Positions 1 to 7,876 of a stretch of 64,000 bases of DNA are shown in pieces. The first letter of the stretch is position 1. Each line of letters opens with the position of its first letter. The translations under genes and the position numbers were made by a program. This DNA comes from Streptomyces griseus subsp. griseus (GTDB taxonomy: Bacteria; Actinomycetota; Actinomycetes; Streptomycetales; Streptomycetaceae): the NCBI RefSeq assembly GCF_000720255.1, contig NZ_JOJE01000001.1, forward strand, positions 310,001 through 374,000, given 5' to 3'. Under the pieces are notes generated by a model. It was not told where the DNA came from and made no database searches. It worked only from the letters and a program-made list of their open reading frames with translations.

Positions 1-1827
1 GGCGGGCCGTTCCTCGGTGGTGAGGTAGCGGTCGGCGATCTGGGTGTGGGCGAAGGCGAGGACGCCCTGCACGAGCGCGAGGTCGGTCTCGTGCGGGAGG
101 TGGGCGCGGGCCGTCTCCAGGTAGGCGGTCGGGGGGAGTTCGCCGTCGCGTACGGCGTCGCGCAGGGCATTCCAGACGACGGCGCGGGTGAGGGGGTCGG
201 GCAGTCCGGACAGGCCGGTGCGCAGGGCCTGGAAGGATTCGGGGTCGAACCGGATCTTGGCGTAGGTGAGGTCGCCGTCGTTGAGCAGGAGCAGGGCGGG
301 GCGCTTGCCGATGGGACGGGGCTCGTGCTGCGGGATGTCGAGGTCGAGGCGGTCGCGCAGGGTGAGGCGGCCCTCGTCGGTGAGGTCCTGGTCGTAGAGG
401 CCGACGGCGATGCGGTGGGGTCGGCTGCCGGTGTGGGCGACGGTGAGGGTGCGTTCGCCGTTGTCTCCGGTGATGACGGGTGTGAGGGTGTCGACGCCGG
501 TGGTGCGCAGCCAGGCGTCGGCCCAGGCGTGGACGTCGCGGTCGGTGCCGTCGGCGAGGGAGTCGATGAAGTCGGCGAGGGTGGCGTTGGCGAACTTGTG
601 GCGGGCGAAGTGGGTGTTGATGCCGGCCAGGAAGTCCTTCTCGCCCAGCCATGCGACGAGTTGCCGTAGGGCGGAGGCGCCCTTGGCGTAGGAGATGCCG
701 TCGAAGTTGAGGAGGGCGGAGGCGGTGTCGTCGACGTTCTCGGGGGCGACGGGGTGGGTGGAGGGCCGCTGGTCGGCGTCGTAGCCCCAGGCCTTGCGGA
801 CGACACCGAAGTCGGTCCAGGTGTCGGTGAAGCGGGTGGCCTCGGTGAGGGTGTGGTAGCCCATGTACTCGGCGAAGGACTCGTTCAGCCAGATGTCGTC
901 CCACCACTTGAGGGTGACGAGGTCACCGAACCACATGTGGGCCATCTCGTGGGCGATGACCATGGCGCGGGTCTGGCGTTCGGTGTCGGTGACGGCGGAG
1001 CGGTAGACGAACTCGTCGCGGAAGGTGACCAGTCCGGGGTTCTCCATGGCGCCGGCGTTGAACTCGGGGACGAACGCCTGGTCGTAGGAGTCGAAGGGGT
1101 AGGGCTCGTCGAACTTCTCGTGGTAGCGGTCGAAGCAGGCGCGGGTGATGGAGAGGATTTCGTCGGCGTCGGCGTCGAGGTGGCGGGCGAGGGAGCGGCG
1201 GCTGTGGATACCGAAGGGCAGGCCGCGGTGTTCGGTGCGTACGGAGTGCCAGGGGCCGGCGGCGACGCAGACGAGGTAGGTGGAGATGAGGGGGGTGGGG
1301 GCGGCCTGCCAGCGGCCCTGTCCGAGGTGTTCGGCGATGCCGTTGGTGAGGACGGTCCAGCCTTCGGGGGCGGTGACGGTGAGTTCGAAGACGGCCTTGA
1401 GGTCGGGCTGGTCGAAGGCGGCGAAGACGCGCTGGACGTCGTCCATGAAGAGCTGGGTGTAGGCGTAGGTCTCGCCGTCGGTGGGGTCGGTGAAGCGGTG
1501 CATGCCCTCGCCGGTGCGGGAGTAGCGCATGCGGGCGTCGATGCGCAGTTCGTGCTCGCCGGCGGTGAGGTTGCGCAGCGGCAGCCGGTTCCCGTCCAGG
1601 GTGTCGGGGTCGAGGGGCTGTCCGTCGAGGGTGACGGAGCGCAGCTCGGCGGGCTTGACCTCGACGAAGGTGGAGCCGTCAGCCCGTGCGGTGAACCGGA
1701 TGACGGTCTGGGACTCGAAGGTCTCGTCGCCGGTGGTCAGGTCGAGCTCGATCGTGTAGCGGTGGGCGTCGATGAGCTGGGCTCGGGCTTGCGCTTCGTC
1801 GCGCGTCAGTACGGACATGGTGGACAT
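1..1827 (-). CDS. pepN: Aminopeptidase N (M1 family), C-terminus outside window
   Basis: A zinc metallo-aminopeptidase that removes N-terminal residues from peptides in the cytoplasm. About 609 residues are present; M1 enzymes of actinobacteria are usually about 850, so the C-terminal part lies beyond position 1. The exopeptidase signature GAMENPGL and the zinc site HEMAHMWFGD, followed about 18 residues on by the third ligand in WLNESFAEYMG, are all intact. The start is one of three in-frame ATGs (1848, 1827, 1818); 1827 is preferred because a weak AGG lies upstream, but the choice is uncertain. The response regulator gene ends 48 bp upstream on the same strand, so the two may be co-transcribed. 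Confidence 0.93.
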   Translation of the reverse strand, partial: MSTMSVLTRDEAQARAQLIDAHRYTIELDLTTGDETFESQTVIRFTARADGSTFVEVKPAELRSVTLDGQPLDPDTLDGNRLPLRNLTAGEHELRIDARMRYSRTGEGMHRFTDPTDGETYAYTQLFMDDVQRVFAAFDQPDLKAVFELTVTAPEGWTVLTNGIAEHLGQGRWQAAPTPLISTYLVCVAAGPWHSVRTEHRGLPFGIHSRRSLARHLDADADEILSITRACFDRYHEKFDEPYPFDSYDQAFVPEFNAGAMENPGLVTFRDEFVYRSAVTDTERQTRAMVIAHEMAHMWFGDLVTLKWWDDIWLNESFAEYMGYHTLTEATRFTDTWTDFGVVRKAWGYDADQRPSTHPVAPENVDDTASALLNFDGISYAKGASALRQLVAWLGEKDFLAGINTHFARHKFANATLADFIDSLADGTDRDVHAWADAWLRTTGVDTLTPVITGDNGERTLTVAHTGSRPHRIAVGLYDQDLTDEGRLTLRDRLDLDIPQHEPRPIGKRPALLLLNDGDLTYAKIRFDPESFQALRTGLSGLPDPLTRAVVWNALRDAVRDGELPPTAYLETARAHLPHETDLALVQGVLAFAHTQIADRYLTTEERPA

Positions 1828-1874
1828 GCTGCCTGATGGCGGGGTCATGGCACAGAGGCGGATCGGTACGCGCC

Positions 1875-2393
1875 CTATGTCCCGTCTCGCGCCGGAGCCG
1901 CCTGTTCGAGTTCGCGCGGTCCGGGCAGACGGGCCGGGGCGGGTGCGGGGGGCACCGGGTCCTTGAGGAGGGCGCGCAGTTCGCGGACCTCCTCTTCGAG
2001 GGCGAGGTGGCGTTGGTGGGCGTCGTAGAGGTAGCGGACCTTGGTGCGCAGGGCCCAGGGGTCGACCGGTTTCATGACGAGGTCGGCGACGCCCAGGCCG
2101 AAGGCGGAGGCGGTGAGTTCCTGGTCGGGGCCGAAGCCGGTGAGCAGGACTACCGGTATGTGCTGGGTCTGTTCCACGCGCCGCATGTAGCGCACGACGT
2201 CGAGGCCGCTGACGCCGGGCATGCGCACATCGAGCAGGAGCAGGCCCACGTGGCCGCGCAGGACGTGCTTGAGTGCCTCGTCTCCGCTGGTGGCCCGGCT
2301 CAGCTGGTAGCCGAGCGGGGCCAGGGCGCTCTCGAGCGCGTACAGCGTGTCCTGGTGGTCGTCGACGATGAGGATTTTGGCATCAGACGGCAT
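1875..2393 (-). CDS. Stand-alone response regulator receiver protein
   Basis: A CheY-like receiver of about 172 residues. It shows the acidic pocket (ILIVDD), the phospho-acceptor in LLLDVRMPG, the switch Thr in VVLLTGFG and the conserved Lys in VMKPVDP. After about 125 residues only a short charged helix and a Pro/Ala-rich tail follow; there is no DNA-binding output domain. It may pass phosphate on or act by protein contact. The start ATG at 2393 follows GGGAGGG and begins right before the receiver fold; a longer frame upstream has no such support. No histidine kinase gene is adjacent. Downstream, pepN lies 48 bp away on the same strand. Confidence 0.88.
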   Translation of the reverse strand: MPSDAKILIVDDHQDTLYALESALAPLGYQLSRATSGDEALKHVLRGHVGLLLLDVRMPGVSGLDVVRYMRRVEQTQHIPVVLLTGFGPDQELTASAFGLGVADLVMKPVDPWALRTKVRYLYDAHQRHLALEEEVRELRALLKDPVPPAPAPARLPGPRELEQAAPARDGT

Positions 2394-2534
2394 GGCCCCA
2401 CGTCCCTCCCGCGGTGGGAGGACCAGCTTACGTCGGGTCGCTGACGCGCGGTGCCCGTCGGGTGACGAGCGGTGCACGCCGCGGTCTGCGTCCGTGGCGC
2501 CGACGTGTCCCGCTCGGGGAGGTGCCGTGCGAGG

Positions 2535-2885
2535 TCAACGGGGGGTGGTCTGCGTTCCGTTGACGGTGTCCTCGGCGATGCTCTCGTGGTGGCGGATCAC
2601 CTCGGCGATGATGAAATTGAGGAACTTCTCAGCGAAGGCCGGGTCGAGCTTGGCGCTCTCTGCGAGGGCGCGCAGCCGGGTGATCTGGCGGGCCTCGCGG
2701 TCGGGGTCGGCGGGCGGCAGCTGGTGGCGGGCTTTGAGGTGGCCGACCTGCTGGGTCGCCTTGAAGCGCTCGGCGAGCATGTGGACGACGGCGGCGTCGA
2801 TGTTGTCGATGCTGTCGCGCAGCCGGGCGAGCTCCTCGCGGACGGCGGGGTCGACGTCGCCGGTACCGGTGTTGCTGGTGGTCAT
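2535..2885 (-). CDS. Chorismate mutase, AroQ class
   Basis: A 116-residue all-helical AroQ-type chorismate mutase, turning chorismate into prephenate for phenylalanine and tyrosine synthesis. The family pattern is clear: the first helix ELARLRDSIDNIDAAVVHML with the Arg and acidic residues of the active site, then ERFKATQQVGHLKARHQLP, a DPDREARQ segment, and a C-terminal helix. No signal peptide is present, so it is the cytoplasmic form rather than the secreted type. It stands alone, divergent from the metalloprotein gene at 3024. Its substrate chorismate is also used by TrpE, encoded further along in the window. Confidence 0.9.
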   Translation of the reverse strand: MTTSNTGTGDVDPAVREELARLRDSIDNIDAAVVHMLAERFKATQQVGHLKARHQLPPADPDREARQITRLRALAESAKLDPAFAEKFLNFIIAEVIRHHESIAEDTVNGTQTTPR

Positions 2886-2983
2886 GGATGTTCACCCTAG
2901 TCGCCGTCGGGGGCGGCCTCAGCTTCGGTCCGACCGGCGAGATCCGTCCCGATCGCCACGGACGCCGGGGGCCGGGGTCTGCG

Positions 2984-2989
2984 TAGAGT
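2984..2989 (+). promoter_or_regulatory. Probable -10 box for the metalloprotein gene
   Basis: TAGAGT fits the streptomycete -10 consensus and lies 35 bp before the GTG at 3024. It overlaps an upstream in-frame GTG at 2988, which argues against that codon as the start. No convincing -35 was seen. Confidence 0.4.
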
Positions 2990-3023
2990 GGGTGGGGGTT
3001 CTGGGCGTCTTGGGGGTGAGGGC

Positions 3024-3917
3024 GTGGCGAACGACGGACCGGTCGAGCACGGCTACCCGCATCTGGAGACGGTGCGGGCCGCGATCACCGCGCTGTACCG
3101 GCGGCTGTCGTACGACACGGTGCGGACGTTCGCGACCAGTGTGGCTCCGGCCGACGTGGCGTTCTCGGACGTGGACGACCTGTATCTGGGGGCGCAACGG
3201 GTGGCTCGTGAGCTGGTGCGTCACTACCGGCTGCCGGACGCGCGGATGATCGTGGGTTTCCGGGAGATGCGGCACGCGGCGAACATCGAACTGGCGGCGG
3301 GTCCGGAGTACTTCGTGGAGCTGAACGACCGGTTCCGTACGCATCGGCGGGACATCGGGGCGGCTCTGGCCCACGAGATCATGCATGTGTATCTGCACCG
3401 CCTGGATCTGTCCTTCACGGGGACGCGGGAGAACGAGATCCTCACGGATACGGCGACGACGTATCTGGGGGCGGGCTGGCTGCTGCTGGACGCGTACCGG
3501 GAGGACGCGGCGTCCTCGCAGAAGCTGGGGTATCTGACGCCGGAGGAGTTCGGGTACGTGCTGGCGAAGCGGTCGCTGGTGTTCGGTGAGGATCCGTCGA
3601 CGTGGTTCACCAGTGCGCAGGCGTACACGGCGTATGCGATGGGGATGCGGCGGGCCCGGCAGGACGAGCAGCAGCCGCCGTTGACGGCGGCCGGCTGGGC
3701 GGGCCGCCGCCGTTACGCCCGCGACCGCCGGCACGCGCAGGACCAGGTGCCGGTGGCGGTCGCGGGCGCCCCGTACGCCTTCACGCCGGATGTGCGGGGT
3801 CCGCTGCGGGTGACGTTCCCGTGCCCGACGTGCCACCAGCGGATCAGGGTGGAGGTCCGGGGGCGCGTGCGGGCGCGGTGTGCGCTGTGCCGGACGGTGC
3901 TGGAGTGCGACACGTAG
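3024..3917 (+). CDS. Putative zinc metalloprotein with HExxH motif and C-terminal zinc ribbon
   Basis: A 297-residue protein of unknown function. A gluzincin-like motif HEIMH lies at residues 117-121, followed by RENEILTDTAT, whose acidic residues could supply the third metal ligand. The last about 35 residues form a CPTC...CALC zinc ribbon. There is no signal peptide or membrane span, so it is probably cytoplasmic. The GTG start follows a GGGTGAGG purine run. The layout (metallopeptidase core, then an Arg-rich linker, then zinc ribbon) suggests a protease acting on a partner recognised by the ribbon, but the substrate is unknown. It is divergent from the chorismate mutase gene. Confidence 0.8.
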   Translation: MANDGPVEHGYPHLETVRAAITALYRRLSYDTVRTFATSVAPADVAFSDVDDLYLGAQRVARELVRHYRLPDARMIVGFREMRHAANIELAAGPEYFVELNDRFRTHRRDIGAALAHEIMHVYLHRLDLSFTGTRENEILTDTATTYLGAGWLLLDAYREDAASSQKLGYLTPEEFGYVLAKRSLVFGEDPSTWFTSAQAYTAYAMGMRRARQDEQQPPLTAAGWAGRRRYARDRRHAQDQVPVAVAGAPYAFTPDVRGPLRVTFPCPTCHQRIRVEVRGRVRARCALCRTVLECDT

Positions 3918-3924
3918 GGCGGTT

Positions 3925-4330
3925 TCACCGCGCCGAGCGCGCCGCGGCCGTGGAGAAGATCCCGGACGTGCCGCCCGCGAGGTCGGCCGGTACGGCGGAC
4001 AGGACGACGTTGACGAGGGGCAGCAGGAGGAGTCCGGGCCGGCGCCTGCGAGGGCCGGCCCGGGGGTCGGGGGCCAGGCCCTGGTGTGGGTGTCGGCGGT
4101 GTCGCCGACGGCGGCCCGGGGGCCGGGGGGCAGGCCCTGGTGTGGGGTGTCGGCGGTGTCGCCGACGGCGGCCCACACCCCGGTGAATCGGCCCGCCATC
4201 GGCAGCGCCCCGGCCGCGAGCACGAGTCGCCCGAAGCATATGGCGAACACTCCGGCGGCGGGTGCGGTGAGGAAGCCGCCGCCGGGGAAGGCGGCGGCCG
4301 GCCCACCGGCCCGCGCCGCTGTGTACCCGT
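3925..4330 (-). pseudogene. Remnant of an MFS (EmrB/QacA-like) transporter
   Basis: No intact frame spans this stretch, but the minus strand holds two membrane-protein fragments in different frames. The first reads FAICFGRLVLAAGALPMAGR (about 4190-4250). The second reads LPLVNVVLSAVPADLAGGTS and then GIFSTAAA (about 3950-4010), very like the segment before the last helices of drug-export MFS proteins. Between them lies a 57-bp tandem repeat (4054-4167). The N-terminal 80% of a transporter is missing, as is a proper C-terminus. I infer a decayed gene; this accounts for the 417-bp gap between the neighbouring genes. Confidence 0.5.
4054..4167. repeat. 57-bp tandem repeat, two copies, each with a hairpin
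   Basis: Copies at 4054-4110 and 4111-4167 are nearly identical, and the first bases of a third copy follow. Each contains the palindrome GTCGGCGgtgtCGCCGAC (4092-4109 and 4149-4166). The unit length is a multiple of three. It lies within the MFS remnant. Confidence 0.85.
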
Positions 4331-4334
4331 TCGC

Positions 4335-5438
4335 CTACGTCCCGTACACCGCCCCGGGCGGCTCCGACCGGGCCAGCAGCTTCCGTACCTGCTCCCCCAC
4401 GTCCGCTGGGCTCCACCGGCCTCCCTTGTCGGCGCTCGGTCCCGGTCGCCAGCCTTCCATCACGGTCACGCGACCGCCTTCCGTCTCGAAGACGCGCCCG
4501 GTGACGCCAGCGCTCGCGGCGGAGCCGAGCCAGACGACCAGGGGGGAGACGTTCTCGGGGGCCATCGCGTCGAAGCCGGAGTCCGGCGCGGCCATCGTGT
4601 CGGCGAAGGTGCGCTCCGTCATCCGGGTGCGTGCGGCGGGCGCGATCGCGTTGACCTGGACGCCGTACCGGCGGAGTTCCGCCGCGGCGACCAGGGTCAG
4701 CCCCACGACGCCGGCCTTCGCCGCGCTGTAGTTGCCCTGCCCCACGGACCCCGACAGGCCCGCTCCACTGCTGGTGTTGATGATCCGCGCCGCGGGCGTG
4801 CGTCCCGCCTTCGCCTGGGCCCGCCAGTGCGCGGCGGCGTGTTTCAGCGGCAGGAAGTGACCCTTGAGGTGGACGCGGAGTACGGCGTCCCAGTCGTCCT
4901 CGTCGAGGTTGACGAGCATGCGGTCGCGCAGGAAGCCGGCGTTGTTGACCAGGGTGTCGAGCCGGCCGTACGTCTCCAGCGCGGTGCGGACGAGGGACGC
5001 GGCGCCTTCGGTCGTGGCGATGTCGCCACCGTGGGCGACGGCCTCGCCGCCCGCGGCACGGATCTCGTCGACGACGGCGGCGGCAGGGCTGCGGGGGCCG
5101 GGCTCGTCACCGGGGCCGGGCTCGTCACCCGGGCCGGGCAGGGCACCGAGGCCGGGAGCGCCGCGGGAGCCGAGAGCGCCACCGACGTCAGGCGCGTCGC
5201 CGGCGCCCGGTCTGCCACCGACGTCGGGCACGTCACCGACGCCCGGTCTGCCACCGACGTCAGGGGTGCCACCGACGTCAGGCGCGTCGCCGGCGCCCGA
5301 TGTGCCGTCGAGGCGTACGTCCAGGTCGTTGACGACGACGCGGGCGCCTTCCGCCGCGAAGGCGAGTGCGTGGGCGCGGCCGAGTCCACGGCCGGCGCCG
5401 GTGACGACGACGACCCGGCCGTCGCAGATTCCGCCCAT
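4335..5438 (-). CDS. Short-chain dehydrogenase (Rv3548c-like) with low-complexity insertion
   Basis: A 367-residue NAD(P)-dependent SDR of the KstR2-type steroid C/D-ring cluster. It has the cofactor motif TGAGRGLG (13-20), NNAG, and the catalytic Ser and YSAAK. Its start and core closely recall mycobacterial Rv3548c, which is about 300 residues. The extra length is a Gly/Pro/Asp-rich insertion at about residues 46-113, built from PDVGG-type repeats, placed between the second strand and the next helix. ATG 5438 begins just before the Rossmann fold, and the stop of the upstream SDR gene overlaps its Shine-Dalgarno region, so the two are translationally linked. Substrate not known. Confidence 0.85.
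   Translation of the reverse strand: MGGICDGRVVVVTGAGRGLGRAHALAFAAEGARVVVNDLDVRLDGTSGAGDAPDVGGTPDVGGRPGVGDVPDVGGRPGAGDAPDVGGALGSRGAPGLGALPGPGDEPGPGDEPGPRSPAAAVVDEIRAAGGEAVAHGGDIATTEGAASLVRTALETYGRLDTLVNNAGFLRDRMLVNLDEDDWDAVLRVHLKGHFLPLKHAAAHWRAQAKAGRTPAARIINTSSGAGLSGSVGQGNYSAAKAGVVGLTLVAAAELRRYGVQVNAIAPAARTRMTERTFADTMAAPDSGFDAMAPENVSPLVVWLGSAASAGVTGRVFETEGGRVTVMEGWRPGPSADKGGRWSPADVGEQVRKLLARSEPPGAVYGT
5101..5303. repeat. In-frame tandem repeats inside the SDR gene
   Basis: A 36-bp unit occurs at 5178-5213, 5214-5249 and 5268-5303, with a half unit at 5250-5267. An 18-bp unit is doubled at 5101-5118 and 5119-5136. All lengths are multiples of 18, so the frame is kept. They encode residues about 46-113 of the protein. 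Confidence 0.85.
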
Positions 5439-5439
5439 C

Positions 5440-6186
5440 TCACTTCCCCTTCCACTTCTCGTTGTTGGCGGTCGCCGCGTCGAGGAACGCCGGCCGCTCT
5501 CCACCGCCGTGGACGTGGAGGCTCGCTCCGCTGATGTAGGCGGCCGCGTCGGAGGCGAGGAAAACAGCGGCGGCGCCGACGTCGGCGGGTTCGGCGAGGC
5601 GTTCGAGCGGCACGGTGCGGGAGACGGCGGCGAGGCCGTCCTCGCCGCCGTAGTGGAGGTCGGACCGCTCCGTGCGGACCATACCGACGACCAGCGTGTT
5701 GACGCGGATGTCCGGTGCCCACTCGACCGCCATGGAGCGGGCGAGGCTCTGCAGTCCGGCCTTGGCCGCTCCGTAGGCCGCGGAGCCGGGCGAGGGGCGG
5801 CCGCCGCTGACGCTGCCGATCATCACGATCGAACCCCTGGTTCGCCTCAGGTGCTCGTGGGCGGCGAGGGAGGCGGTCAGCGGGGCGATGAGGTTCAGTT
5901 CGACCACGCGCGCGTGCCGTTCGGCGCCCGCGTCGGTCAGCCGTCGGTAGGGGGTGCCGCCCACGTTGTTGACCAGGACGTCGAGGCGGGGCAGCGCGGC
6001 GAAGAAGGCGGCCACGGCGGCCCGGTCGCGCAGGTCCAGGGGGATGAACTCGGTGCCCTTGACGGGGTTTTCGGGTGGTCTGCGGGCGCACGTCACGACG
6101 TGGTCGCCCGCCTCCGCGAAGGCCCTGGCGATGCCCGCACCGACACCGCGGGTGCCGCCGGTGACGACGACGGTTCGGTTGTCCAC
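5440..6186 (-). CDS. Short-chain dehydrogenase (Rv3549c-like)
   Basis: A 248-residue SDR. It shows TGGTRGVG for cofactor binding, NNVGG after the fourth strand, a Ser in MIGSVSGG and the catalytic pair YGAAK. The last residues form the usual SDR C-terminal region. It opens a two-gene leftward unit with the second SDR, whose start lies 2 bp past this stop. The GTG start follows GGGAGGG. The gene is divergent from echA20, with the shared palindrome at 6233-6250 between them. In mycobacteria the matching pair sits next to echA20 too. The substrate is probably a CoA-bound indane or ring-opened intermediate (inference). Confidence 0.87.
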   Translation of the reverse strand: MDNRTVVVTGGTRGVGAGIARAFAEAGDHVVTCARRPPENPVKGTEFIPLDLRDRAAVAAFFAALPRLDVLVNNVGGTPYRRLTDAGAERHARVVELNLIAPLTASLAAHEHLRRTRGSIVMIGSVSGGRPSPGSAAYGAAKAGLQSLARSMAVEWAPDIRVNTLVVGMVRTERSDLHYGGEDGLAAVSRTVPLERLAEPADVGAAAVFLASDAAAYISGASLHVHGGGERPAFLDAATANNEKWKGK

Positions 6187-6232
6187 AGGCCCTCCCGCTT
6201 GTCAGCGGCGACTGCTAGCTTCGAAGTCGCAC

Positions 6233-6250
6233 ACCTAACAAATGTTTGGT
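6233..6250. promoter_or_regulatory. Candidate KstR2-type operator, site 1
   Basis: ACCTAACAAATGTTTGGT is an 18-bp palindrome (ACCnAACAnnTGTTnGGT) between the divergent SDR and echA20 genes. Almost the same sequence, inverted, occurs at 12527-12544 in the other divergent promoter of the island. A direct repeat AAGGTAGCTGA follows at 6254-6264 and 6270-6280. It is assigned to the TetR regulator at 11085 by inference. Confidence 0.7.
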
Positions 6251-6287
6251 GGAAAGGTAGCTGACTGCGAAGGTAGCTGATGCGTCC

Positions 6288-7043
6288 ATGGGTGTCTCCA
6301 CCTCGTCCCCGGAAAAGGGGATTTCCGTCGTCACCGTCGATTTCCCACCGGTGAACGCCTTGCCGGTGGACGGCTGGTTCGCCCTGGCCGACACCGTGCG
6401 TGCGGCCGGCCGCGACCCGGAGGTGAGGTGCGTGGTGCTGGCCGCCGAGGGGCGGGGGTTCAACGCGGGCGTGGACATCAAGGAGATACAGGCCCGCGGA
6501 CAGCGCGCCCTGCTCGGTGCGAACGCGGGCTGCGCGGAGGCGTTCGCGGCGGTGTACGAGTGCGAGGTGCCCGTCGTGGCGGCGGTGCGGGGCTTCTGCC
6601 TGGGCGGGGGCATCGGGCTCGTGGGCAACGCGGACGCGATCGTGGCGAGCGAGGACGCCACCTTCGGGCTGCCGGAGCTGGACCGGGGCGCGCTGGGCGC
6701 GGCGACCCACCTGTCCCGGCTGGTCCCGCAGCACCTGATGCGCGCGCTGTTCTACACCGCGCGCACGGCGACGGCTGCGGAGCTGCACGCGCACGGCTCG
6801 GTGTGGCGGGTGGTGCCCCGTGACCCCCGTGACCTGCTGCGGGCCGCCGCGCTGGAGCTGGCGCGGGAGATCGCCGCGAAGGACGGGCGGTTGCTGCGAC
6901 TGGCCAAGGCCGCCCTCAACGGTATCGATCCGGTCGATGTCCGCCGCAGCTACCGCTTCGAACAGGGCTTCACCTTCGAGGCGAACCTCAGCGGGGTGGC
7001 CGACCGGGTCCGGGCCGGCTTCGGGAAGGAGGGTGCGAGGTGA
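6288..7043 (+). CDS. echA20: Enoyl-CoA hydratase/isomerase family ring hydrolase, EchA20 type
   Basis: A 251-residue crotonase-fold enzyme. The oxyanion-hole segments are FNAGVDIKEI and CLGGGIGLVGNADAIVASED; the ring-facing motif FGLPELDRG follows. In mycobacteria EchA20 opens the last steroid ring (ring D) hydrolytically during HIP-CoA breakdown; the neighbours ipdA, ipdB and ipdC are the same here, so I assign the same role. The ATG at 6288 was chosen from the fold; an ATG at 6280 is out of frame, and only a weak AAGG lies upstream. It is the first gene of a four-gene rightward operon and overlaps ipdA by 4 bp (GTGA). Confidence 0.88.
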   Translation: MGVSTSSPEKGISVVTVDFPPVNALPVDGWFALADTVRAAGRDPEVRCVVLAAEGRGFNAGVDIKEIQARGQRALLGANAGCAEAFAAVYECEVPVVAAVRGFCLGGGIGLVGNADAIVASEDATFGLPELDRGALGAATHLSRLVPQHLMRALFYTARTATAAELHAHGSVWRVVPRDPRDLLRAAALELAREIAAKDGRLLRLAKAALNGIDPVDVRRSYRFEQGFTFEANLSGVADRVRAGFGKEGAR

Positions 7044-7876
7044 GCGACAAGACGATGACCGCCGACGAGGCCGTCGGACGGCTGATGAGCGGCATGACCC
7101 TCGGCATCGGCGGGTGGGGCTCGCGCCGAAAACCGATGGCGCTGGTGCGGGCCCTGCTCCGCTCCCCCGTCACCGATCTCACGCTCGTCTCCTACGGCGG
7201 TCCGGACGTCGGCATGCTGGTCGCCGCCGGCCGGGTCCGCAAGCTCGTCACCGCCTTCGTCACCCTCGACTCGATCCCGCTCGAACCCCACTTCCGGGCG
7301 GCACGCGAGCGTGGGGAACTGGAGCTGACGGAGATCGACGAGGCGATGTTCATGTGGGGGCTGCGCGCGGCGGCGAACCGGCTGCCCTTCCTGCCGGTGC
7401 GGGCCGGGATCGGTTCGGACGTGATGCGGGTCAACCCCGGTTTACGGACGGTGACTTCCCCCTACGAGGACGGGGAGAGGTTCGTGGCGATGCCAGCCCT
7501 GCGGCTGGACGCGGCGCTCGTGCACGTCAACCGCGCGGACCGACAGGGCAACGGCCAGTATCTCGGCCCGGACCCGTACTTCGACGACTTGTTCTGCGAG
7601 GCGGCGGACGCGGCGTACGTCTCCTGCGAGCGGATCGTGGACACGGCCGAGCTGACAAAGGCGGCGGCGCCGCAGTCGCTGCTGGTCAAGCGGCACACGG
7701 TGACGGGTGTCGTGGAGGCGCCGAACGGGGCGCACTTCACGTCCTGCGCCCCGGACTACGGCCGGGACGAGGCGTTCCAGAAGCGGTACGCGACCACTCC
7801 CTGGCCGGAGTTCGCGGCGCGCTTCCTCGCCGGGGACGAACAGGCGTACCAGGCGGCGGTCAGGGAGGAGACGTGA
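7040..7876 (+). CDS. ipdA: CoA-transferase family ring-opening hydrolase, alpha subunit
   Basis: A 278-residue class I CoA-transferase-fold protein. In actinobacterial steroid breakdown IpdA and IpdB form a heteromer that, despite the fold, hydrolyses a CoA-bound cyclic dione (COCHEA-CoA) and so opens ring C. Visible features are the glycine-rich start LGIGGWGSRRKPM, the YGGPDVGML segment and an acidic EIDEAMFMWGL stretch typical of these subunits. The GTG start overlaps the echA20 stop, and the stop overlaps the ipdB start. Codon 135 (7442-7444) is TTA, the rare leucine codon read by the bldA tRNA in streptomycetes; it may tie expression to developmental stage. Confidence 0.9.
   Translation: MSDKTMTADEAVGRLMSGMTLGIGGWGSRRKPMALVRALLRSPVTDLTLVSYGGPDVGMLVAAGRVRKLVTAFVTLDSIPLEPHFRAARERGELELTEIDEAMFMWGLRAAANRLPFLPVRAGIGSDVMRVNPGLRTVTSPYEDGERFVAMPALRLDAALVHVNRADRQGNGQYLGPDPYFDDLFCEAADAAYVSCERIVDTAELTKAAAPQSLLVKRHTVTGVVEAPNGAHFTSCAPDYGRDEAFQKRYATTPWPEFAARFLAGDEQAYQAAVREET

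Noticed and set aside
46..1836. Rightward open frames across the first 1.8 kb.
   Set aside because: They lie over the aminopeptidase N gene, whose zinc and GAMEN motifs are intact on the other strand.
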